From the NCBI RefSeq assembly GCF_905372525.1, contig NZ_CAJPPN010000015.1, positions 1 to 47,571 of the forward strand: DNA of 47,571 bases, read 5' to 3'. The DNA comes from an uncultured Porphyromonas sp. (lineage in GTDB: Bacteria > Bacteroidota > Bacteroidia > Bacteroidales > Porphyromonadaceae). Positions within the stretch are counted from its first letter, which is position 1, and each line of letters starts with the position of its first letter. The notes beneath the pieces were generated by a model. The model was not told the DNA's origin and did no database searches. It was given only the letters and a program-made list of their open reading frames with translations. Below are positions 8,169 through 15,606 of this stretch, one piece after another. Both the position numbers and the translations under genes were made by a program.

Positions 8169-8265
8169 CCTCTGGAAGGGGGAGGCGAGGGGTTCTACGG
8201 CCGTCCTTTGTGCCTATCCTCTGGAAGGGTCGGAGAGTAGCTCTATGGTCGTCCTCTGTGCCGAC
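8168..8265. repeat. Two-unit 49-bp approximate tandem repeat
   Basis: The units 8168-8216 and 8217-8265 both begin TCCTCTGGAAGGG and both contain a CGTCCTYTGTGCC end. They are diverged in the middle. A third start-like piece (CCCTCTGG) follows at 8265. Confidence 0.65.
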
Positions 8266-8269
8266 CCTC

Positions 8270-8335
8270 TGGCATAGGGGTAGGTAGTGGGTGGCATAGG
8301 AGTCGGTAGGGAGTGGCATAGGGGTAGGTGGTGGC
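8270..8335. repeat. Three 22-bp tandem repeats
   Basis: The units 8270-8291, 8292-8313 and 8314-8335 have the form TGGCATAGGGGTAGGTAGTGGG with a few substitutions. No function is evident. Confidence 0.8.
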
Positions 8336-8456
8336 GATCCAGAGTTTGCTGGCTAGCAAGTAATCGTACAAGTAGACGTGCGGGTAGTCGTGTAGGTGGC
8401 CGTGTAGCCTTCACTGCGATCGCCTCTTACTACTGCTACACCTCTCCTACACTTCT

Positions 8457-8554
8457 CCTAGAGCAGGATACTACGGAGTATCCCTAGTGTGGGAGGCTTA
8501 TCAAGCAATAGTCAGCCCCGATAGTCCCTAGTGGCTATCGGGGCTGCTTGCTTT
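8457..8554 (+). repeat. 98-bp duplicated terminator segment, copy 2
   Basis: This is the second copy of 8071-8168. Homology seems to continue upstream in weaker form: GTGGCCGTGTAGCCTTC near 8396-8412 resembles the last codons of the lipoprotein gene near 8013-8029, and CTGCGATC matches at 8414 and 8031. The duplicated unit may therefore have included the 3' end of the coding sequence. Confidence 0.8.
8513..8546 (+). terminator. Second copy of the same hairpin terminator
   Basis: The 12-bp stem is identical to the one at 8127-8160. In this copy an outer AAGCAA/TTGCTT pairing can extend the stem. With the first copy it forms a tandem terminator before the convergent plsC gene. Confidence 0.7.
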
Positions 8555-8672
8555 CTCTCTGGATGGATAGGAACTTCTGCTGGTAGGCTCTACTCACGTA
8601 TGCCTTAGGGGAAGCTAAAGGATCACCTTTCTTCCCCCACTCCTATAGGGGGGTAGACACTGCCCCCTCCGA

Positions 8673-9416
8673 CTAGAGGGCGGAGGTGATCACCTGCTGA
8701 GCCAGTCGAGCCGAGGCGGGGATGTGTGCGGGGGGCGTCCCCTGATCGCTCATATGGAAGGCTGGGTGGATCGTCAAGATGATCTTGTGGGGGTGGGGAA
8801 GGTAGTGTCCCCGAGGGAGGACGGCAAAAGCCCCATCGATCGTCACCGGTAGGATCGGGGCATCGAGCTCGGAGGCGATGACGAAGGCTCCCTTCTTGAA
8901 GCGCGTGACCTCTCCCGTGAGCGTACGACTTCCCTCGGGGAAAATGAAGATGGAGTTGCCTGAGGCGAGTACCTTCTTGGCATCCGAGATGGTGCGCTGT
9001 ATGGACGAAGGCTTCGTCTCATCGACGAAGATGAAGTGTGCGGCCTCGCAAGCCCGTCCGACGAAGGGGATCTTGCGTAGCTCCTGCTTGAGCACCCACT
9101 TGAAGGGGATACCTATATACCCATTGAGCGCAAAGATGTCGTAGGCACCCTGATGGTTCGCCACGACGACAGAGGGTGCATCTCGAGTAGGGAGGTTCTC
9201 CCGCCCTCTCACCTCCACTCGGCATAGCGAGACGGCCAGGCAGGCACGAGACCAGAGCCCCGTCGTCCGACTGATGAAGGAGGCGGGGACATGCAGGTAG
9301 CTACTGGTGATGACCACGAGGCAACATAGTAGCGTCGCCAGTATGAAGAGTGGCCCTCCGATACAGATGAAGTAGAGGAGATAGAGCAGGCGTAGGGGCG
9401 AGGGGTGGTGTTGCAT
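8673..9416 (-). CDS. plsC: 1-acyl-sn-glycerol-3-phosphate acyltransferase (PlsC family)
   Basis: The protein transfers an acyl chain to lysophosphatidic acid at the inner membrane during phospholipid synthesis. The 247-aa product starts at MQHHPSPL. A hydrophobic anchor spans about residues 9-40. The catalytic HX4D motif is NHQGAYD (His88, Asp93) and the substrate-binding FPEGSRT is at 159-165. The open frame runs on upstream to 9548, but that part overlaps the rdgB coding sequence and is not family-like, so the ATG at 9416 is chosen. It lies 22 bp downstream of rdgB and is probably co-transcribed with it. Related glycine or ornithine-lipid acyltransferases share these motifs, so the exact acceptor is inferred. 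Confidence 0.85.
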   Translation of the reverse strand: MQHHPSPLRLLYLLYFICIGGPLFILATLLCCLVVITSSYLHVPASFISRTTGLWSRACLAVSLCRVEVRGRENLPTRDAPSVVVANHQGAYDIFALNGYIGIPFKWVLKQELRKIPFVGRACEAAHFIFVDETKPSSIQRTISDAKKVLASGNSIFIFPEGSRTLTGEVTRFKKGAFVIASELDAPILPVTIDGAFAVLPRGHYLPHPHKIILTIHPAFHMSDQGTPPAHIPASARLAQQVITSAL

Positions 9417-9438
9417 AGTGAGGTATAATCTGGGGGAC

Positions 9439-10029
9439 TTAGTCCTGGGCGATAGCGTGTAGGTAGGTGGCGAGCTTGGAGACGGCACGCCCTCGGTGAC
9501 TGATGCTGTTCTTCTCCTGCTCGCTGAGCTCGGCATAGGTACGTTCATACCCTTCGGGGCGGAAAATCGGATCGTAGCCGAAGCCTTGTCCTCCGTGACG
9601 TGTCAGGGTGATCTCCCCGTCGGCACGTCCCTCGAAGAAGTGCGTCCCGAGCTCGTCAATCAGTGCGATGACGGTGCGGAAGCGTGCCTTGCGTGGCTCG
9701 GGATAGCCTGAGAGGCGATCCAGCAGGAGCGCTACATTCTCTGCTGGGGTCGCATGTGGCCCTGCGAAGCGTGCAGAGTAGACCCCTGGAGCCCCATCCA
9801 GCGCCTCTACCTCTAGCCCGGTATCATCGGCAAAGCAGGGGACTCCATAGCGCTTGTGGATGTACTCGGCCTTCATCAGAGCATTGCCCTGTAGGGTATC
9901 TGCCGTCTCGGGGATCTCATCGTGACAGCCTAGCTCGCCGAGGCTGATGACCTCGACCCTCCCCGCTAGGATGGATCGTATCTCGGCGAGTTTGTGCGCG
10001 TTATTACTCGCAAATACGAGTTTTTTCAT
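9439..10029 (-). CDS. rdgB: Non-canonical purine NTP pyrophosphatase (RdgB/HAM1)
   Basis: This enzyme hydrolyses dITP, ITP and XTP to monophosphates and so keeps deaminated purines out of DNA and RNA. The 196-aa product starts MKKLVFASNNAHKLAEI, which matches the family's N-terminal nucleotide-binding loop (SNNxxKxxE). Further family signatures are FADDTGLEVEALDGAPGVYS near 75-95, GFGYDPIF near 150 and SHRGRAV near the end. An upstream in-frame ATG at 10068 would add 13 residues without family similarity. The ATG at 10029 is preferred and lies about 45 nt after the TSS predicted from the -7 element at 10079-10086. Confidence 0.92.
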   Translation of the reverse strand: MKKLVFASNNAHKLAEIRSILAGRVEVISLGELGCHDEIPETADTLQGNALMKAEYIHKRYGVPCFADDTGLEVEALDGAPGVYSARFAGPHATPAENVALLLDRLSGYPEPRKARFRTVIALIDELGTHFFEGRADGEITLTRHGGQGFGYDPIFRPEGYERTYAELSEQEKNSISHRGRAVSKLATYLHAIAQD

Positions 10030-10078
10030 ACATTTGTTTCTATTAAGATGCGTACATAGAGAGCCCATAGCTCTGTGA

Positions 10079-10086
10079 CAAAAGTA
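10079..10086 (-). promoter_or_regulatory. -7 element for rdgB-plsC, minus strand
   Basis: CAAAAGTA on the plus strand reads TACTTTTG on the minus strand, a match to TAnnTTTG. The predicted start is near 10073, about 45 nt before the rdgB ATG. No -33 box is obvious. Confidence 0.5.
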
Positions 10087-10103
10087 ACTATAATCAGCCT
10101 ATA

Positions 10104-10478
10104 ATGGATATAGAACGCTTTAGGGAGGAGTGTCTCCGTCTCCCTGAGTCAGAGGAGTCACTCCCCTTCGGTGATGACTGTCTGGTCTTCAAGGTCGGTG
10201 GGCGCATCTTCGCCCTCCTTCCCCTCAGTACCGATGAGCCCAGTGCCTCTCTCAAGTGTGATCCCGATCGAGCTGAGGAGCTACGTGCCCGCTATGATGC
10301 TGTGATCCCTGGCTACCACCTGAATAAGCGGCACTGGAATACCCTCTATCTCGAGCGAGACCTCTCCACCGAGCAGATTATCGCTCTCCTCCATCATTCC
10401 TACGCACTAGTCATCGCCAAGCTCCCGAAGGCTCTACGGCAGGAGCTACAGGATCAGATACCCATCACCCAATACTAA
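10104..10478 (+). CDS. MmcQ/YjbR family DNA-binding-like protein
   Basis: The 124-aa protein fits the full length of the MmcQ/YjbR (CyaY-like double-wing) family. Typical family features are ESLPFGDDCLVFKVGGRIFALL near residues 18-40, a SLKCDPDRAEELRARYDAVIPGYHLNKRHWNTL segment (about 50-82), and a C-terminal helix ending in LVIAKLPKA. Family members are predicted DNA-binding proteins, but no in vivo role is firmly assigned. It is the first gene of a plus-strand unit with birA (12-bp gap) and the RNA methyltransferase. Confidence 0.85.
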   Translation: MDIERFREECLRLPESEESLPFGDDCLVFKVGGRIFALLPLSTDEPSASLKCDPDRAEELRARYDAVIPGYHLNKRHWNTLYLERDLSTEQIIALLHHSYALVIAKLPKALRQELQDQIPITQY

Positions 10479-10489
10479 TCACTCATCAC

Positions 10490-11248
10490 ATGGACACCTC
10501 ACTCCTAGAATTCATCGATCAGGTAGAGAGCACTAATACCTACCTCATGCAGCAGATCGCCTCGGGGCGTCAGCTCCCCCAGCTCCACACCGTCGTCTGT
10601 CGTCAGCAGACCGCAGGACGTGGCATGCGAGGCAATAGCTGGACCTCACGACCTGGGGATAGCCTGACCTTCTCCATCCTCCTACGCTCCGACCTACTAC
10701 AGGGCAAGCAGCAGTTCGCAGTCTCTGAGCTTGCCTCCTGGGCTGTCATGCGCACCTATGCCTCCTACATGACCGAGGAGCAAAAGACGAAGCTCAAGGT
10801 TAAGTGGCCGAACGATATCTACTACGAGGATCGAAAGCTCGCTGGGATCCTCATCGAGCACAGCCTCACGGGGCAGCGAGTGGACTACACCATCATCGGG
10901 ATCGGGATGAATATCAACGACGAACAGTTCCCCCCCGAGCTCCCTACAGCCGTCTCGCTGCGTATGATCACGGGGCGTAGCCTCGAGCCGATGGAGGTCT
11001 TGATCCGTCTGCATGACAAGCTCGCCCTCCTGCTCCCCGACTTCCTCCTTGGTCGGTACATGGATGTGCACCGCCACTATATGAAGTACCTCTACCGCCG
11101 GGAGGGCTTCCATCTCTTCACGGACGTACATGGGCAGTTTAGGGCTCAGATCAAGGATGTGACCCCAGAGGGACGACTCGTCCTACAGCGTGAGGATGGC
11201 TGGGAGCGTGCCTACGCCTTCAAGGAAGTACGCTTCGATGCTGAGTAA
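10490..11248 (+). CDS. birA: Biotin--[acetyl-CoA-carboxylase] ligase
   Basis: The enzyme activates biotin with ATP and attaches it to the lysine of biotin carboxyl carrier proteins. The 252-aa protein is the short, monofunctional form: it lacks the N-terminal winged helix of repressor-type BirA and starts directly with the catalytic domain. The biotinyl-AMP loop is GRGMRG at 43-48, and KWPND at 105-109 and RKLAGILIE at 115-123 are the other catalytic-core motifs. A small C-terminal SH3-like domain follows (about 205-252). The stop codon overlaps the start of the next gene by 11 bp, indicating translational coupling. Confidence 0.93.
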   Translation: MDTSLLEFIDQVESTNTYLMQQIASGRQLPQLHTVVCRQQTAGRGMRGNSWTSRPGDSLTFSILLRSDLLQGKQQFAVSELASWAVMRTYASYMTEEQKTKLKVKWPNDIYYEDRKLAGILIEHSLTGQRVDYTIIGIGMNINDEQFPPELPTAVSLRMITGRSLEPMEVLIRLHDKLALLLPDFLLGRYMDVHRHYMKYLYRREGFHLFTDVHGQFRAQIKDVTPEGRLVLQREDGWERAYAFKEVRFDAE

Positions 11249-12050
11249 GGCCGAGCTCAAGACCCTACGTTCCCTGCACGAGGCGAAGGGACGGACGGCC
11301 GAAGGCTCCTTCATAGCAGAGGGGCTAAAGGTCATCGAGGAGCTCCTCGGCGCATTCCCTTGCTCGTTACTTATTGTAAGCCTTGCCCTGGCCGATGAGG
11401 CCAAGGCAAGGCTTCTTCATCTCGCCCCTAAGGCTCGCCCCCAGCGTGTGGAGGTCGTACCCGATAGCTTCGACTGGGGACGTATCAGTACGCTCCGTCA
11501 GCCTCAGGGCGCACTCGCCGTCTTTGCCCTCCCTGCCACGATGGCTACTAGTGCGATGGCAGAGGGTGAGTTAGGTGCTGGAGTTGCACCTACTGGGCTG
11601 TCCCTCTTCCTAGATCGTATACAAGACCCTGGCAACCTCGGGACAATCCTGAGGAGTGCAGACTGGTTCGGGGTGCAGGATGTCTTCCTAGCTCCAGGGA
11701 CAGCTGACCCCTATGCCCCCAAGGTCGTGCAGGCCACTATGGGCGCCCTCGCTCGGGTGCGCCTACACCGAGTGGTAGATAGCCTTACCTTCCTTAGGGG
11801 CTACGAAGGAGAGCTTCTCGGTACCTTCCTCGACGGTGAAGACCTCTACACCGCTACGCTTCCGCCTACCTCTTCCCCCCATCTGCTGATCATGGGCAAC
11901 GAGGGGCAGGGCATACACCCCGAGATAGCCTCGATCGTAGGACGTCGCTTGACGATCCCAGCCTACCCGAGGGATAGGGAGCATACGGAGTCCCTGAATG
12001 TCGCTATCGCCACCTCGCTACTTCTGGCAGAGCTAAGGCGTAGAGGCTAG
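11238..12050 (+). CDS. SpoU/TrmH family RNA 2'-O-methyltransferase
   Basis: This is an S-adenosylmethionine-dependent ribose methyltransferase of the SPOUT class, acting on rRNA or tRNA. The 270-aa protein has an N-terminal substrate-binding domain (RTAEGSFIAEGLKVIEELL near 18-36) and the three SPOUT motifs: DRIQDPGNLGTILRSADWFG near 132-151, LIMGNEGQGI near 215-224, and IPAYPRDREHTESLNVAIA near 236-254, which form the trefoil knot. The ATG at 11238 overlaps the birA stop. The frame extends further upstream only inside birA. RlmB-like and TrmH-like specificities cannot be told apart from sequence alone. Confidence 0.88.
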   Translation: MLSKAELKTLRSLHEAKGRTAEGSFIAEGLKVIEELLGAFPCSLLIVSLALADEAKARLLHLAPKARPQRVEVVPDSFDWGRISTLRQPQGALAVFALPATMATSAMAEGELGAGVAPTGLSLFLDRIQDPGNLGTILRSADWFGVQDVFLAPGTADPYAPKVVQATMGALARVRLHRVVDSLTFLRGYEGELLGTFLDGEDLYTATLPPTSSPHLLIMGNEGQGIHPEIASIVGRRLTIPAYPRDREHTESLNVAIATSLLLAELRRRG

Positions 12051-12150
12051 CCTTAGCCTTGTTCGTTCCTCACCCCCGTATTTGATAGGGACACTTCGGA
12101 CTTGGAGCACTGCCGTAAGACTTAGCTAAGGGAGATAGACCCTAGCGAGC

Positions 12151-12208
12151 GAAGCCACCCCACGAGACAGCATAAATCTGTCTCGTGGGGTGGCTTCTTT
12201 GTTTTTCC
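12151..12208 (+). terminator. Strong intrinsic terminator after the birA unit
   Basis: A perfect 20-bp stem (arms 12151-12170 and 12178-12197) encloses the 7-nt loop CATAAAT and is followed by TTTGTTTTTCC. This is a textbook Rho-independent terminator for the plus-strand unit that ends at 12050. Confidence 0.92.
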
Positions 12209-12816
12209 TAGGGTGACTTCATTGCTTTAGAGGGGAGGAGCGTCGCTCTGTGGGGGACTTCATGCCTTCTGTAGTTTGGATAGGGGATAGGGCAAGTAGT
12301 GTGGTGGTGAAGTCCGTACCCCTCCTTGATGTGACTTGTTTGTCTGTGAGTATGTCGCTCTTGATTAGCGGGTTGTGTGGCTTCAGTGATCAGGCTAGAA
12401 CGATATAGGTATGAACGCTCTATTATACACGCGTGTATACATTACTGTACACGTGTGTACACAAGAGTGTACACACGTGTACACTACCCCGAGCATACTG
12501 AGTGCCTCGTAGGGCTCTCGGTAAGCTGTTGGCTGGGGAAGTCCTTGGGTCGCTGGTACTCGGAGTGTACTTCCTCTAGGATAGCGAAATATATGAGAGG
12601 CTTGTGTGCAAGGTGTGGGCTCTGTGGAGCGTTTGGAGATAGTAGTGTGTGGGGCTTGAGGGAGGCTGTTGTGGGACTAGATGGCGGTAGAGGAGTTGGT
12701 GTTTGAGGGGTCTTGTTCGTAGAGTAGGGAGGTGGGGGGATTGGTGCTGAGGGTGAGGTGTCTTTAGGTGAGAGGAGGAGAGGGAAGGGGGCGGCGCTTT
12801 GGCTCTTGTGGGGGCA
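12209..12816. other. 600-bp spacer with a triple-palindrome element
   Basis: No gene is supported. After the triple palindrome (12423-12484), an inverted CTTACCGAGAGC core occurs at 12514-12525. The stretch 12640-12830 is strongly G-rich on the plus strand. Open frames on both strands here are low-complexity (Pro/Ser-rich or Val/Gly-rich) and are driven by that base bias. Confidence 0.55.
12423..12484. repeat. Triple-palindrome element, copy B
   Basis: The 18-bp units 12423-12440, 12445-12462 and 12467-12484 are separated by ATTA and AAGA, again with a 22-bp period. Unit 3 (GTGTACACACGTGTACAC) has two exact GTGTACAC octamers. The element lies about 330-355 bp upstream of the promoter for the outer-membrane protein gene at 12936. 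Confidence 0.9.
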
Positions 12817-12847
12817 TTGGGAAAAAGGCGTAGAGACGCTATCTTTG
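12817..12847 (+). promoter_or_regulatory. Promoter of the outer-membrane protein gene
   Basis: TTG (12817-12819), a 20-bp spacer and TATCTTTG (12840-12847) match the Bacteroidota -33/-7 consensus. The TSS is expected near 12854, giving a leader of about 80 nt before the ATG at 12936. Confidence 0.65.
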
Positions 12848-12935
12848 TAAGGACGGAGGGAGATCATTCGGAGTCTCAGATGCCTTCTCCCGAGGTCGCT
12901 AGACCGCTGATATACGGACCTATATACACACTACT

Positions 12936-14141
12936 ATGCTTCACCTTCGCTCCATCTTGGTCTACCTAAGTGTGGGCTTCCTTACCTCTCCTCTCTGGGG
13001 GCAGGGGCATTACCTTGCAGAGCAACCTTCTCGTACCAGCCTAGATGCCTATGGTGATCGCCTTTCCCTTCGGCTCACGGCTGAGGGCTTCTTTCGCAAT
13101 GACGAATATGCCTCTGACCTGATCGCCGACTATACGCTCCCTGGCTACCGACTAAGTGCTGACTTGGGCTTCCGTCCCGATACACAGCTACCCATCGAGC
13201 TACGTGTAGGGGTGGGGAATATCTATTATTGGGGTGCACTGCGCTACCCCTCGGCTATCGCTTATCAGGATATACCCTACTGGAGTGGTGAGGGAGGACG
13301 CTATACGAGACTTCGCCTACGTCCCTTCTTTCAGGCCTCGATCCTGCCTGTGCGAGGGCTTGCGATCCTGCTGGGGATGCTAGAGGGTGGAGCACGGCAC
13401 GGCCTCATCGAGCCTATCTACAACCCCGAGCTCTGCCTCACGGCAGACCGAGAGACGGGGCTACAGATCAAGTACCAAGGGGAGCACACGAAGGTAGATA
13501 CATGGGTAGACTGGCAGAGCTTTATCTTCAAGGGCGATCGGCACCCCGAGGCCTTTGTCTTTGGCTTGACCGCCTCGCAGCGACTACCTCTGTCCGCTGT
13601 CTCTTCGCTGAGCCTAGAGCTTCAGAGCCTAGCACACCATCGTGGTGGTGTGATGAACCAGCAGGCAGATACGGTACACACTTGGCTCAATGCAGCTCTT
13701 GGGCTAGGGTACGAGCGGCAGATCCAGCTCGCTGACCGTCCCCTCTCGTGGCATACCGCCGTCTATGGACTCGGCTATAAGCAACGAGGGGAGCACTACC
13801 CCGTAGATACGGGCTGGGGTATATATGCGATGAGCGAAGTGACCTGGCGCAGGTGGTGGGCTAGGCTGGGGATGTGGTATGGTACAGACTATGTCGGGGT
13901 CTTGGGGATCCCCTTCGCCCAGAGCCTTGGACGAGAGGGGAGGAAGCAGGTGCACAGCCATCATCCGAGGTATCTATCCCTCAGTGGTAGCTATCGGGTC
14001 ATCGAGCGAGAGAAATATACGTTGGCTCTCTCTGCGGGGCTATGGGTGCACCCACACTCCGAGCATAGGATGAGCTCCTATATCGAAGCCTATCTGAGCA
14101 TCTCCCCTTACTTTGGGTTGCTGTCCTCGGGACGGCACTGA
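12936..14141 (+). CDS. Predicted outer-membrane beta-barrel protein, unknown function
   Basis: The 401-aa product has an N-terminal signal peptide (hydrophobic LRSILVYLSVGFLTSPLWG, cleavage near residue 23). The rest is a succession of alternating-hydrophobicity strands rich in Tyr, Trp and Gly, such as LPIELRVGVGNIYYWGALRY near 85 and repeated aromatic-ended segments. This is the pattern of an outer-membrane barrel of porin or transporter type. It does not match a family I can name. It has its own promoter at 12817-12847. Its last 34 bp overlap the 3' end of convergent xerD. Confidence 0.65.
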   Translation: MLHLRSILVYLSVGFLTSPLWGQGHYLAEQPSRTSLDAYGDRLSLRLTAEGFFRNDEYASDLIADYTLPGYRLSADLGFRPDTQLPIELRVGVGNIYYWGALRYPSAIAYQDIPYWSGEGGRYTRLRLRPFFQASILPVRGLAILLGMLEGGARHGLIEPIYNPELCLTADRETGLQIKYQGEHTKVDTWVDWQSFIFKGDRHPEAFVFGLTASQRLPLSAVSSLSLELQSLAHHRGGVMNQQADTVHTWLNAALGLGYERQIQLADRPLSWHTAVYGLGYKQRGEHYPVDTGWGIYAMSEVTWRRWWARLGMWYGTDYVGVLGIPFAQSLGREGRKQVHSHHPRYLSLSGSYRVIEREKYTLALSAGLWVHPHSEHRMSSYIEAYLSISPYFGLLSSGRH

Positions 14142-15031
14142 TTGCGTGGATGGTACCGCTCGATCTGCTCACGTAGCTTACTGCGGTCTATATGGGTGTA
14201 GATCTCAGTCGTCGCTACATCCTCGTGCCCGAGTAGGAGCTGGATAGCCTGGAGGTTTGCCCCGCCCTCTAGGAGTGCCGTGGCGAAGCTGTGGCGGAAG
14301 GTATGGGGGCTAATCTCCTTGTCGATACCCGCTGCCTCAGCGGCCTCCTTGATGAAGACAAAGACGGTGATACGAGAGATCGCCTTGCCGAGACGGCTGA
14401 GGAAGATATAGTCCTCCTGCCCTCGCTTGGGGATGGGGCGGTCGGGATGGCTGAGGTAGGTCTTGATCTCATGCACAGCCGAGGGACTGAGCGGGACGAG
14501 TCGGTGCTTGCTCCCCTTGCCGAGCACGTGTAGGTAGCCTTCGTCGAGGAAGACATCCGCTAGACGCAGGTGACACAGCTCACTGACCCGCAGTCCACAG
14601 CTGAAGAGCACCTCCACGATAGCCCTATTACGCACACCCTCTATCCCCCCCTTGCTCGCACATGCCTCCATGATACGATCGACCTCCTCGGTAGAGAGGA
14701 CTGTCGGTAGATAACGTCCCTTGCGGGGTACCTCCAGCAGTACCGTAGGGTCGGTATCGGTATAGCCCTCCAGCAGGAGGTAACGCCCGAAGCTCTTTGT
14801 CCCCGAGATGATGCGCGAGATAGAGCTGGGGCTGATCCCGAGGTCGTAGAGCGAGGAGACGAAGTGCTGTAGCCGTGCATAGTCCAGCGCCTCGAGACCG
14901 ATCCCCTCGACCTCCATATAGCTGAGTAGCTTGTCCAGATCGAAGAGGTAGGCCTGGCAGGTATTGGCAGAGAGATTGAGCTCAAAGCGCAGATAGGATA
15001 GATACTTCACTCGTATATCGGTAGGTAACAT
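14108..15031 (-). CDS. xerD: Tyrosine recombinase XerD
   Basis: This is a site-specific recombinase that resolves chromosome dimers at dif during division. The 307-aa protein has the N-terminal SAM-like core-binding domain (residues 1-85) and the C-terminal catalytic domain. The catalytic set is complete: Arg148 (GLRVSEL), Lys172 (GKGSKHR), His243 and Arg246 (HTFRHSFAT), His269 (LLGHEDVATT) and Tyr278 (EIYTH). Length and motif spacing match XerD rather than phage integrases, and there is no mobile-element context. It shares 34 bp at its 3' end with the convergent barrel gene and has a promoter back-to-back with that of aroQ. Confidence 0.9.
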   Translation of the reverse strand: MLPTDIRVKYLSYLRFELNLSANTCQAYLFDLDKLLSYMEVEGIGLEALDYARLQHFVSSLYDLGISPSSISRIISGTKSFGRYLLLEGYTDTDPTVLLEVPRKGRYLPTVLSTEEVDRIMEACASKGGIEGVRNRAIVEVLFSCGLRVSELCHLRLADVFLDEGYLHVLGKGSKHRLVPLSPSAVHEIKTYLSHPDRPIPKRGQEDYIFLSRLGKAISRITVFVFIKEAAEAAGIDKEISPHTFRHSFATALLEGGANLQAIQLLLGHEDVATTEIYTHIDRSKLREQIERYHPRNQCRPEDSNPK

Positions 15032-15052
15032 CAGTAGCGACGGGAAATTTAG

Positions 15053-15070
15053 TTATCTTTGCAAAGGTAA
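15053..15070. promoter_or_regulatory. Abutting divergent -7 elements of aroQ and xerD
   Basis: TATCTTTG (15054-15061, plus strand) directly abuts CAAAGGTA (15062-15069), which reads TACCTTTG on the minus strand. Together they form an 18-bp near-palindrome from 15053 to 15070 with one mismatched pair. The plus-strand TSS would fall near 15068 and the minus-strand TSS near 15055, so the two promoters should exclude each other. The aroQ leader would be about 10 nt. Confidence 0.65.
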
Positions 15071-15077
15071 GAAGACA

Positions 15078-15551
15078 ATGGATATATTAGGTACGAGGAA
15101 CTGGGTCGAGATCATCAATGGTCCCAATCTCCAACGCATAGGACGGCGAGAGCCCGAGATCTATGGCACCAAGACCATGGAGGTCTGTCTCGAAGAGCTA
15201 CGCACGACCTACAGCGAGAGCCTACGTATCACCTACTTCCAGTCCCACAGCGAGGGGGCACTCATCGAACGTCTCTACCAGCTGGATGACGAAGGTGTAG
15301 ACGGTATCGTCCTCAACGCAGGTGCCTACACGCATACCTCCCTAGCTCTGGCCGATGCGCTACGAGCCATCTCTATCCCGACTATCGAAGTCCATATATC
15401 CAACATCTACGCGCGCGAAGAGATCCGCCGTCACTCCCTCCTCTCCCCCGTGTGCCAGGGGGTGATCACAGGACTAGGACTAGATAGCTATCGCCTAGCA
15501 CTAGAGGCTCTACGGAGTCGCCTACATGCCCAAAGCCCCCACGGGCCCTAG
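15078..15551 (+). CDS. aroQ: 3-dehydroquinate dehydratase, type II
   Basis: The enzyme dehydrates 3-dehydroquinate to 3-dehydroshikimate in the shikimate pathway. At 157 aa it is close to the usual 145-150 of type II enzymes, with about six extra N-terminal residues before the conserved IINGPN (13-18). The catalytic Tyr is Tyr29 in REPEIYG. The anion-binding stretch NAGAYTHTS (about 77-85) and VHISNIYAREEIRRHSLLS (about 104-122) carry the conserved His and Arg residues. It starts just after its predicted promoter and is followed by pyk after 55 bp. Confidence 0.93.
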   Translation: MDILGTRNWVEIINGPNLQRIGRREPEIYGTKTMEVCLEELRTTYSESLRITYFQSHSEGALIERLYQLDDEGVDGIVLNAGAYTHTSLALADALRAISIPTIEVHISNIYAREEIRRHSLLSPVCQGVITGLGLDSYRLALEALRSRLHAQSPHGP

Positions 15552-15606
15552 GCTCCCCTAATTCAGATAGTAAAAAAAAGTAACACTATACATTATAAAA
15601 GGAATT

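Larger units (their letters stand above)
8051..8672. other. 620-bp spacer made of repeated and duplicated segments
   Basis: No gene was found. The spacer holds a first terminator, two approximate 49-bp repeats, three 22-bp repeats, and then a second copy of the gene end plus terminator. The remaining 8555-8672 shows no recognisable element and separates two convergent genes. Confidence 0.65.

Noticed and set aside
9417..9548. N-terminal extension of PlsC by 44 residues
   Set aside because: It overlaps the rdgB coding sequence out of frame and is low-complexity; the ATG at 9416 gives the normal family start.
12377..12867. Open frames on both strands (109 and 127 aa) before the barrel gene
   Set aside because: One runs through the triple palindrome and both are low-complexity from a G-rich stretch; a good promoter for the real gene begins only at 12817.
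14108..15031. XerD as the integrase of a mobile element
   Set aside because: Length, motifs and housekeeping neighbours fit chromosomal XerD, and no attachment repeats, transposase or phage genes were seen nearby.
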